This document shows positions 1 through 5,677 of a DNA stretch of 6,917 nt, in pieces (position 1 is the first letter of the stretch; each line of letters opens with the position of its first letter). The notes beneath the pieces are model-generated. The model was given only the letters and a program-made list of their open reading frames with translations, did no database searches and was not told the origin of the DNA. This DNA is from Planctomycetota bacterium. GTDB lineage: Bacteria; Planctomycetota; Phycisphaerae; WQYP01. Both the position numbers and the translations under genes were made by a program. The stretch covers positions 1 to 6,917 of the forward strand of contig JAJZCU010000110.1 of NCBI GenBank assembly GCA_021828935.1. The letters run 5' to 3'.

Positions 1-659
1 ACCACCATTAGCGCCACCAAACCAATGACGCGGTCCAGCACCACGGTCACAGCGCTTTTGGTGGTGGCGCCGGTCACGCGGCTGGCGTAAATAATTTTAA
101 CCACATCTCCGCTGGTGGTGCCGGGAAGAAACGTGGAATAAAACTGACCGACAAAACTTAGCTCCAGGCATTTTCGGTAAGGCAGGCCGATGCCCTGCGG
201 CTCCAGCAGTTTCATCCAACGGTAGGATGTTATAAGGAATGGAATGATCAGGATCGCCCATGCCGGGATTAACAGCCAAGGATCGGCCCGTAGAAATAAA
301 TCTTCCAAGCCGACCTGAATCGCGGCGTGCCCTTTGAAAGTTGCCAGGTACGTTTTGGGAATTGGCAGCTTGGGCGGAAAGAAAAACGGCCCGGCAGTCG
401 CGAACCCATGCACCACCGTTCCTTCCGGCAAGCGGGCATAAAGCTTGGCATTTTTGAAGTTCAGCCATACCACCGTGCGGGTTTGGCTGATCACCGGCAG
501 TTGCAGCGGCCTAAGGAAGGTGACATTGCGAATGACTGTGCCTTGGGCAATGGTGGCCTGGTCATGCCACGGCGTGCGGTGCAGCACCCACCATAAGCCC
601 AGGACGGCTATGGTGATTTTTAACACGGTCATGGCATGTTTTTTAACGGACTTCTGCAT
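1..659 (-). CDS. Flippase-like LPG synthase TM-domain membrane protein (N-terminal part, runs off left edge)
   Basis: Reading from ATG at 659 gives 219 open residues to the window edge, so the C-terminal part is missing. Seen: a short basic N-terminus; TM1 at about residues 11-26; a soluble stretch of about 100 residues; TM2 at about 128-146; then the block LPGTTSGDVVKIIYASR (178-194) and AVTVVLDRVIGLVALMV (203-219). The G-D-V/A-V plus L-D-R-x-I/L-G-L pattern is typical of the lysylphosphatidylglycerol synthase transmembrane / flippase-like family (PF03706), inner-membrane proteins linked to lipid modification or translocation. The start is supported by GGAA at 664-667, four bases upstream; the frame is closed by a stop at 711-713 with no other start between. 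Only the membrane domain is visible, so the substrate, and whether a C-terminal catalytic domain follows, cannot be told. Confidence 0.82.
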   Translation of the reverse strand, partial: MQKSVKKHAMTVLKITIAVLGLWWVLHRTPWHDQATIAQGTVIRNVTFLRPLQLPVISQTRTVVWLNFKNAKLYARLPEGTVVHGFATAGPFFFPPKLPIPKTYLATFKGHAAIQVGLEDLFLRADPWLLIPAWAILIIPFLITSYRWMKLLEPQGIGLPYRKCLELSFVGQFYSTFLPGTTSGDVVKIIYASRVTGATTKSAVTVVLDRVIGLVALMV

Positions 660-789
660 ACGCTTCCAAATGCGATGGCTGCGGAAAACTGCTGTGGCGC
701 GGGCGCCATGTTAAGCGCTTGGGCCACGCCCACTTGTCTCTACCGGGCCGGCCGGGATGCCCGCGCCGGGGGGGCGCCGCGTGGCTGGA
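660..789. other. Intergenic gap between pyrE and the flippase-like gene
   Basis: This 130-base GC-rich gap holds a self-complementary CCGGCCGG core near 748-757 and a short GCGCC/GGCGC hairpin around five G residues near 764-778. No T run follows on the minus strand, so neither looks like an intrinsic terminator. I see no small gene with a ribosome binding site. Confidence 0.4.
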
Positions 790-1311
790 CTACACGCCTA
801 AATCGTTCCGGGTCAAAATAGATTCAAAGACGAACCCCGCGCCTTCGATATTTTCCCGAGCGCCCTCCTGCCGATCAATCACGGCCACAATTTTATCAAC
901 CGAGGCGCCGGCGGCGGCAATAACCTTTGCGGCTTCCAGCACCTGCCCCCCGGTGGTGGCAATGTCTTCCACGAGCAGGACCACGTCGCCGGGCAGAAGC
1001 TGGCCTTCCACCATTTTGCTGGTGCCGTAATCTTTTTTGGCGTTGCGGATAATGGCAAACGGCAGGCCAGAGGCCAGGCTGGCGGCGGCGGCCAGGGAGA
1101 CGCCGCCCAGTTCGGCGCCGGCGAGGCGGGTGACGGCGGGCCCCCGCCGTGCGGCCATGCGTGCGCCCAAGGCGGCGAGAATGTCGGGCTGGGTTTCAAA
1201 AAGGTATTTATCCAGATAATACCGTGATTTTTTGCCGGAGCGCAGGGTAAAATCGCCTTCGAGGTAAGCGACTTCACGGATGCGCTTTGCCAGCGTGGCC
1301 TGATCAAGCAT
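790..1311 (-). CDS. pyrE: Orotate phosphoribosyltransferase
   Basis: A 173-residue cytoplasmic type I phosphoribosyltransferase that converts orotate and PRPP to OMP and pyrophosphate in de novo pyrimidine synthesis. Seen: the N-terminal block FTLRSGKKSRYYLDKY (21-36); an AGAELGGVSLAAAAS nucleotide-binding segment (64-78); the mobile catalytic loop RNAKKDYGTSKMVEG (89-103); and the PRPP-binding motif VLLVEDIATTGGQ (111-123). Length is at the short end for the family. The start was chosen at ATG 1309-1311 because GGAG lies six bases upstream; an in-frame TTG at 1321-1323 would add four residues but overlaps that Shine-Dalgarno. The catalytic loop has Asn90 where the enterobacterial enzyme has Lys (K100) and Tyr95 where it has His (H105); the catalytic Lys (K103 equivalent) is kept as Lys93. 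No other pyrimidine gene is adjacent. Confidence 0.95.
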   Translation of the reverse strand: MLDQATLAKRIREVAYLEGDFTLRSGKKSRYYLDKYLFETQPDILAALGARMAARRGPAVTRLAGAELGGVSLAAAASLASGLPFAIIRNAKKDYGTSKMVEGQLLPGDVVLLVEDIATTGGQVLEAAKVIAAAGASVDKIVAVIDRQEGARENIEGAGFVFESILTRNDLGV

Positions 1312-1479
1312 GGGGTTCTCCAAGCAAATTTCTGTAGGCTATGTTACCGATGCGGACGATTTTTGCGAGCAGGCGTCGCTGTTAATCGGGGCATGTCGCC
1401 GGGGCGCGACCCGCCGTCGTGGCTGTATGGGCGATTGTTGCGCATCTCTTATGACGGTCACCCCGGGCGTTGCGATTTG
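1312..1479. other. Intergenic gap between the metallopeptidase gene and pyrE
   Basis: These 168 bases hold no supported gene. On the minus strand a GTCGC/GCGAC five-bp hairpin with a six-base loop is present near 1393-1408, but without a T run. A TAACAT sequence (near 1342-1347), roughly 30 bases before the pyrE start, could be a -10 box, but no matching -35 was found. Confidence 0.35.
1318..1321 (-). promoter_or_regulatory. Shine-Dalgarno site that decides the pyrE start
   Basis: GGAG on the minus strand stands six bases before ATG at 1311. It overlaps the only longer in-frame start, a TTG at 1323, and so favours the 173-residue protein. Confidence 0.6.
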
Positions 1480-2685
1480 CTAATATCCGCCGTCGCGGAT
1501 GGCTTGGGCGTTGGGGTTTTTCTTGAAGGCCACCTGCACCTTCCGCACGGCGCCTCCGGACAGGGAAAAACGGCCGATCCAAACGTCGTGGCCGCGATCC
1601 GTGAGTTCCAAACGCGGGCGGCGCCGTTTGGGATGCAGCAGGGTCCATTGGCCTTCGGTGCGCGCCTGCTGCAGCGCGGTTTTCAACATTTCCTGGGGCA
1701 GCCACAGGCGGTCGTTTATCGCCGGAATGTGGTGGGCAGCCGCGTAACGAAAAAATGCCTGCGCATTGGCGAAGCGTTTTCTTAGCAAACGCCACCGGGC
1801 CAGGAAGCTCGTGAGCGTGGCGCAGGTGGCCTGATTTTCCTTCAGGCGGGAAGGATCGGGCGGGAGGCCCAGCCAATACTTCCGCCACCGCATCTGGAAA
1901 TCTTTGTCATCATTGCCGAAGGTGACGTTCCATGCATGGATGCGGTTGACATGCTCAACCAACAACCGCAGGTACGTACCCAGGGCTCGCCGGAAGCGGT
2001 GGTGGTCCGCATGGGCCAGAAAGTAAACCATTGACCATGCCTGATCGTAGTTTACGCCGCTGAGTTGGCTGTTCCATTCGCCGTGGCTCAAGCGGCGAAT
2101 ATGATGGATTGACATGAACATCCTGCGGCGCATTTCAATTTTGATGCGGCGCAGGCGCTCCGGCGGAATAATGCCCGTGACAAACCCATCGCCGGTGAAC
2201 ACGGCCTCTCCAAAGTATTCCGCCAGCCCTTCGTTCACCCAGGTGGGCAGATGGGCCTGCATTTTCCAGTAAACAAATTGGTGAAAGCCTTCGTGCTGGA
2301 TGACATGCCAGGTCCAGGGCGTGGTGTGCCGCCCGGCAATGGCCATGAGCCTCCGGCCCATAAACACCCCGGCGCTGCCTGGCAGTCCGCCGGCGGCGTA
2401 ATAATCGGCGGCGTGGCGAAACAGATAAAACGGCAATTTCTGGGTGATCTGGCCGGTGGTCCAGCCGCGGGTGCGGTCGTAATACTCGCGGAACATGCAG
2501 TTCATGCGCACCGCCGCCTGGCGCGCGGCCCGGGCGCTGACATCCGTGTATAAAATATAATAGCGCGTGTCGTAGCGTTTTAATCGGGTTTTGGCCATGG
2601 CCTGACCCCCGACCAGCAGCAGGGTCGCGGTCGCGGCGCCGGCCAGTATTGTCTTGGTATTGTGTTCGGCCACAACTTCATCCAT
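1480..2685 (-). CDS. Secreted DUF1570-type putative zinc metallopeptidase
   Basis: A 401-residue protein with a hydrophobic segment (about 14-29) ending in AMA-K, a plausible signal peptide cleaved near residue 31. After a YYILYTDVSARAARQAAVRM block (42-61), the core carries HEGFH (131-135), an HExxH zinc site, followed by WVNEGLAEYFG (149-159), where Glu152, 17 residues after the second His, would be the third zinc ligand of a gluzincin. This arrangement fits DUF1570/peptidase-MA-like proteins, which are common in planctomycetes; substrates are generally unknown. The C-terminal third (about 285-401) is basic and I do not recognise it. ATG 2683-2685 is the first in-frame start after the stop at 2701-2703 and has no convincing Shine-Dalgarno. 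The n-region is unusually acidic (MDEVVAEHN), so the true start may lie slightly inside. It probably acts in the periplasm or outside the cell. Confidence 0.82.
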   Translation of the reverse strand: MDEVVAEHNTKTILAGAATATLLLVGGQAMAKTRLKRYDTRYYILYTDVSARAARQAAVRMNCMFREYYDRTRGWTTGQITQKLPFYLFRHAADYYAAGGLPGSAGVFMGRRLMAIAGRHTTPWTWHVIQHEGFHQFVYWKMQAHLPTWVNEGLAEYFGEAVFTGDGFVTGIIPPERLRRIKIEMRRRMFMSIHHIRRLSHGEWNSQLSGVNYDQAWSMVYFLAHADHHRFRRALGTYLRLLVEHVNRIHAWNVTFGNDDKDFQMRWRKYWLGLPPDPSRLKENQATCATLTSFLARWRLLRKRFANAQAFFRYAAAHHIPAINDRLWLPQEMLKTALQQARTEGQWTLLHPKRRRPRLELTDRGHDVWIGRFSLSGGAVRKVQVAFKKNPNAQAIRDGGY

Positions 2686-2870
2686 TTGGTAATGAGAAAT
2701 TCACGATGTTTCGGCGACATCCGTCGCATATGGCGTTGCCCGCAAGTCGGCGTGCCACTGCTTCGCCGAGCAACCGTTGGAAAAACGGCGTCCCTATATT
2801 AACCGCGAGTGCGGGTCAAACCAAATGCGCGGAAGGGGCGTCCGTATGGGAACAAGTTCGTCACGCGCAG
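2686..2870 (-). promoter_or_regulatory. Upstream region of the metallopeptidase gene with a weak promoter candidate
   Basis: This non-coding stretch lies between the export-gene terminator and the metallopeptidase start. On the minus strand it holds TTGACC (2814-2819, five of six matches to -35) and TATAGG (2793-2798, four of six to -10), separated by only 15 bases, about 110 bases before the ATG. A small CCGTT/AACGG hairpin sits at 2774-2788. Because a terminator precedes it, the downstream gene probably needs its own promoter; the exact boxes are tentative. Confidence 0.3.
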
Positions 2871-2900
2871 AAAAAAAGGCCGCTCCAACATGAGCGGCCT
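2871..2900 (-). terminator. Rho-independent terminator of the polysaccharide export gene
   Basis: On the minus strand a perfect 9-bp GC-rich stem (AGGCCGCTC with GAGCGGCCT, plus-strand arms 2877-2885 and 2892-2900) with a 6-base loop runs straight into seven T residues (plus-strand A run 2871-2877). It begins about 50 bases after the stop of the export gene and separates it from the metallopeptidase gene. Confidence 0.88.
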
Positions 2901-2948
2901 CGCAGGTTCTATACGTGAGAAAATAACAGCCAGGCGCACCGCATCGCA

Positions 2949-4757
2949 TCACGGTATGACGCCCGGGGGATACAGGTAGAAGTTGCGGTCATACACAAAG
3001 CCGAACCCATAGCTCATTCGGTACGCATTTCGCGTCACGGCCAGGAAGTTGGCCAAGGCATCGGTGCCGACATTCACCACATCGTTGGGCTTGAGGTAAA
3101 TATCGGGTTCGGTGCCGTCGAAGATGCGCTGCAGATTGACTTCAACGATAACTTCCTGGTTATGGGCCACGCGCCGCGTGATCTCGCAGCGACGCGGAAT
3201 GGCCAGCGGGCCTAAATTACCGGCGGCGGCCACGGCCATTTTCAGCGTGATTTTATGGCCGGTGAGATTGTAAGCTCCCGGCCGCGTCACATTGCCCATC
3301 ATGTAAAATTCGCCGGGGCGCACGGGCGGAATGTTAATAATATCGCCTGGGCGGATGACGATGTTGTCCTTGCTTACGCCTTCACGCAAGGCCCGAATCG
3401 GGATACGGATGACGCGCTGCTGCACCAGCCGGTTTGGGGGCAGCACCTTGGAATACTCGCGTGTGCTGGGCACCTTGACGGGCTTCGGCGGACCGCTGTG
3501 CGGCAGTTGCGTGCGTTGGGGCTGCATTTCAATGGGAACCCAGCGCCCATCAATAAAGACCCACCGTACTGAATGATGATGCGCCGAAGGCGAGATGGCC
3601 TGTTGCAAAAGGGACCGGGTCTTTTTACTGCTCGGCGCCGCCATGTGACTTCGATGGACTCGGGCGCCGGCGCCGGTAGGTCCAACATCAAACTTGCCAT
3701 GGTTAGCGTTGTTGCGCGCCAAGTCGCCGCTGTCCAGCGCGTCGGCCAGCGCCACGGTGTGCAGATGCGGCGTCAAGAATGATGCGTTGGATGATCGCTT
3801 GCCGTGATGGTCATCCCGATGCAGGCTGTGCATCTTAGCGTGCTGCTTGCGGCGCTTGTGACGATGGCGGCCGCCTTCGTTGCCGATGTGTTCCAGAACG
3901 CTGAAGGGGGCCGGCTTTTTGGACGTGCCAAAACGGACGGCGTGGCTTAGCTTCCGCTGTTTACGGTGATGCCCCTTCACCAGGTACGGTTCCTGCCGAA
4001 TAATGTACAGCCAGTGCATGCCCGGTTCGTATTGCATGTCACCGGCCAGGGCCAGTGCGTCCAGCAGGCGGAAGTCGGGCGTGAGAATGTTGTACGTGCC
4101 GGGGCGCGTGGCGGCGCCGATAATTGAGAACACGCGCGTGCGCGACTGCACCACCTCCACGCTGACCTGCGGGCCGGGGCGCCCGATGGCGGGCGCTTTC
4201 ATCTGGCCGCTGTTAATTAATATCTGGATAATCTTCTGCTGTAACTGCGTGGGCGTTAAACCGCTGCAGAGCACCTGCCCGATGAAGTCAAGATCAACGT
4301 ACCCCAGGCTGTTGATGCGGCGCGTCTGCACCGATTCCTGTCCCGGCACCACAAGGTCAAATACCGAAACCTGCACCACATCGCCCAGGCCAAGCACATA
4401 GGCCTTGACCTGCGGCACCAAGTCGCGTTTGTCCGGGGGCCGCGAATCAGCCCATGGCCCTGACGGCGGATCTGAAATGTCCAAGGAGTCAAGAATTGGC
4501 CACTTCACCGGTTCCACCCGGCCAAATGGATTGGCTTTGTCGAACCGGCCCACCTGGGACGGGTCTAAAAAGCTGTTGCGCAAATTCAGGTAATTTCCAA
4601 TGGTGCTGCAACCGCCCAGCCCGGCGGCGGTAACCGCAGCCAAAAGCAACATGGCCGGGCGGCGGAGCGACGCGGCACGGCCAACAGAGCGCGGCGCTTT
4701 GGTCGGTTGTGCCGGGAGTGGGCGCGAACACATGGCGGGAACGGCCTGATGCCCCAT
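2949..4757 (-). CDS. Wza-like outer-membrane polysaccharide export lipoprotein with a large basic insertion
   Basis: Residue numbers count from the upstream ATG at 4775 (608 residues). A basic n-region and hydrophobic core end in a lipobox AGLGGC, with Cys56 the lipidated residue. A Poly_export domain follows (about 126-187, YVLGLGDVVQVSVFD), then a first SLBB segment (214-246, GAATRPGTYN), an insertion (about 265-450) rich in His, Lys and Arg, a second SLBB block (about 454-535, VIRPGDIINIP then GNVTRPGAYNLTG) and a further LKPNDVVNVG strand (561-570). The C-terminal stretch ANFLAVTRNAYRMSYGFGFVYDRNF is a candidate outer-membrane helix. The family forms the outer-membrane channel for capsule or exopolysaccharide secretion. 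ATG 4755-4757 is preferred because GGAAGGG ends nine bases upstream, overlapping the first ATG at 4773-4775, which has no such site. A strong terminator follows, and a sugar acyltransferase gene diverges upstream. Confidence 0.9.
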   Translation of the reverse strand: MGHQAVPAMCSRPLPAQPTKAPRSVGRAASLRRPAMLLLAAVTAAGLGGCSTIGNYLNLRNSFLDPSQVGRFDKANPFGRVEPVKWPILDSLDISDPPSGPWADSRPPDKRDLVPQVKAYVLGLGDVVQVSVFDLVVPGQESVQTRRINSLGYVDLDFIGQVLCSGLTPTQLQQKIIQILINSGQMKAPAIGRPGPQVSVEVVQSRTRVFSIIGAATRPGTYNILTPDFRLLDALALAGDMQYEPGMHWLYIIRQEPYLVKGHHRKQRKLSHAVRFGTSKKPAPFSVLEHIGNEGGRHRHKRRKQHAKMHSLHRDDHHGKRSSNASFLTPHLHTVALADALDSGDLARNNANHGKFDVGPTGAGARVHRSHMAAPSSKKTRSLLQQAISPSAHHHSVRWVFIDGRWVPIEMQPQRTQLPHSGPPKPVKVPSTREYSKVLPPNRLVQQRVIRIPIRALREGVSKDNIVIRPGDIINIPPVRPGEFYMMGNVTRPGAYNLTGHKITLKMAVAAAGNLGPLAIPRRCEITRRVAHNQEVIVEVNLQRIFDGTEPDIYLKPNDVVNVGTDALANFLAVTRNAYRMSYGFGFVYDRNFYLYPPGVIP

Positions 4758-4766
4758 GAGTGTAAT

Positions 4767-4773
4767 CCCTTCC
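4767..4773 (-). promoter_or_regulatory. Shine-Dalgarno site that decides the export-protein start
   Basis: GGAAGGG on the minus strand ends nine bases before ATG 4757 and overlaps the alternative ATG at 4775, so the shorter start is preferred. Both starts keep the basic n-region and the lipobox. Confidence 0.5.
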
Positions 4774-4775
4774 AT

Positions 4776-4957
4776 AAATTGTTAGACTAAGCCGACGCCG
4801 AATCGCCGTGAAACAATACCGGCAAACCAACGTGCGGAACAAAACGTCTTGTCAATGACTTTGCACGAAGGCACAGTTTCGGGCATTGTACTTAAACCGT
4901 CAAGTGGAAAATGCGCGGCGGCCTTTCCCACGCTTGGTGGTCGAAGAAAGGGTTCGT
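4776..4957. promoter_or_regulatory. Divergent intergenic region between the export and acyltransferase genes
   Basis: About 180-200 bases separate two genes transcribed away from each other, so promoters for both should lie here. A perfect minus-strand TTGACA is present at 4850-4855, but I find no good -10 box 16-18 bases beyond it. On the plus strand, TTGCAC (4861-4866) is followed 17 bases later by CATTGT (4884-4889), a poor match. No clear operator palindrome or riboswitch was seen. An open frame enters from 4886 but is better explained as upstream sequence of the start at 4958. Confidence 0.4.
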
Positions 4958-5614
4958 ATGAGCTGGCTGATTTTTGGGTCCGGCGGGCACGCCGCGGTAA
5001 TCGTCGATCTGCTTGCCGTGCTCAAGGCCGGGAGAATTATCGGCCTGTTGGACGACGATCCAAGACGGCGGGGTCATTTGGTTGGCGGGTACAACGTCAT
5101 CGGAACCATCGCGCAAGCAAAAGAATTCTCCGGAAAATATCATGTTACTGACGCCGTGATCGCCGTTGGGCAAAACACGGCGCGCCATCGCTTGGGACTG
5201 CTGGCTCAGGAGGCGGGCCTGGTGTGCCTTCCCTTGGTGCATCCGTCCGCTGTGATGTCCAGCCACGTTGGCATGAGCGAGGGCTGTGTGGTCATGGCCC
5301 ACGCAACGGTGCAGGCGGACGTACATCTTCATCCGTGGTGCATCGTGAACACCGGGGCGTGTGTCGATCACGGCTGTTGCCTGCAGCGAGGCGTGCATGT
5401 CGGGCCCGGGGCGGTTTTAGCCGGCAACGTCATGGTTGGTGAATTCGCATTGATCGGGGCGGGCGCGGTGGTCATTCCGAACGTGAACATCGGCGCCGGC
5501 GCGGTGGTGGGGGCGGGCGCGGTGGTCATACGCGATGTGCCCGTGGGCGCTACTGTTGTCGGCTGCCCGGCGCGGGCGCTGCCGGGGCGAACTGGAGAAG
5601 CGCCAGCGGGCTGA
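4958..5614 (+). CDS. PglD/NeuD-type sugar O/N-acyltransferase
   Basis: A 218-residue cytoplasmic protein. The N-terminal Rossmann-like part has WLIFGSGGHAAVIVDLL (3-19) and IIGLLDDDP (27-35), typical of the PglD N-terminal domain that binds the UDP-sugar. From about residue 95 it is a left-handed beta-helix of hexapeptide repeats (VHPSAVMSSHVGMSEGCVVM onward) ending in VVGCPARAL. His138 in NTGACVDHGC matches the catalytic His of the family motif. Members transfer an acetyl or related acyl group from the CoA thioester to an amino or hydroxy sugar nucleotide, as in bacillosamine or sialic acid pathways; which sugar applies here is unknown. ATG 4958 was chosen over the in-frame ATG at 4886 because AAAGGG (4947-4952) lies five bases upstream and the family begins with this strand. 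It diverges from the polysaccharide export gene, which suggests modification of a precursor for that polymer. Confidence 0.9.
   Translation: MSWLIFGSGGHAAVIVDLLAVLKAGRIIGLLDDDPRRRGHLVGGYNVIGTIAQAKEFSGKYHVTDAVIAVGQNTARHRLGLLAQEAGLVCLPLVHPSAVMSSHVGMSEGCVVMAHATVQADVHLHPWCIVNTGACVDHGCCLQRGVHVGPGAVLAGNVMVGEFALIGAGAVVIPNVNIGAGAVVGAGAVVIRDVPVGATVVGCPARALPGRTGEAPAG
5456..5529 (+). repeat. Direct 20-bp repeat pair within the acyltransferase beta-helix
   Basis: The same 20 bases occur at 5456-5475 and 5510-5529, each encoding the core GAGAVVI. The offset is 54 bases, or 18 residues, exactly one full coil of a left-handed beta-helix (three hexapeptides). This is an internal coding repeat, not a mobile or regulatory element. 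Confidence 0.75.
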
Positions 5615-5644
5615 AATGGCCGCTGGCTTCGGGCGTCTTTTTTT
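5596..5644 (+). terminator. Terminator-like hairpin overlapping the acyltransferase stop codon
   Basis: A perfect 8-bp stem, GCCAGCGG (5602-5609) with CCGCTGGC (5620-5627), encloses a 10-base loop containing the TGA stop at 5612-5614; three more pairs (GAA with TTC) can form beyond a small bulge. A run of seven T residues follows at 5638-5644. The ten-base gap between the main stem and the T run is longer than usual (seven bases from the extended stem), so this may be a weak terminator or an attenuator that lowers read-through into the beta-helix gene. Confidence 0.55.
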
Positions 5645-5677
5645 AGATGATGATGTGCGTACTGACGGGAGGTCACT

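Noticed and set aside
97..468. Open minus-strand frame of 123 codons at the left end
   Set aside because: It overlaps the frame that encodes the recognisable LPG-synthase-TM block; its own product is low-complexity with no domain or ribosome binding site.
1363..1888. Long open frames on both strands across the 3' end of the metallopeptidase gene
   Set aside because: Both are shadows in GC-rich sequence, lack family motifs and conflict with the supported reading frame.
2649..2918. 89-codon plus-strand frame in the intergenic region
   Set aside because: It runs antisense through the metallopeptidase start and the export-gene terminator, and its translation has no recognisable feature.
3374..3700. 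Alternative minus frame within the export-protein insertion, considered as evidence for a frameshift
   Set aside because: Its translation is Arg/Pro/Cys/Ser-rich with no SLBB-like strands, while the main frame stays open and resumes recognisable sequence on both sides.
4886..4957. Upstream ATG giving a 24-residue N-terminal extension of the acyltransferase
   Set aside because: The extension lacks family similarity, and the start at 4958 has a better-placed ribosome binding site directly before the Rossmann-like strand.
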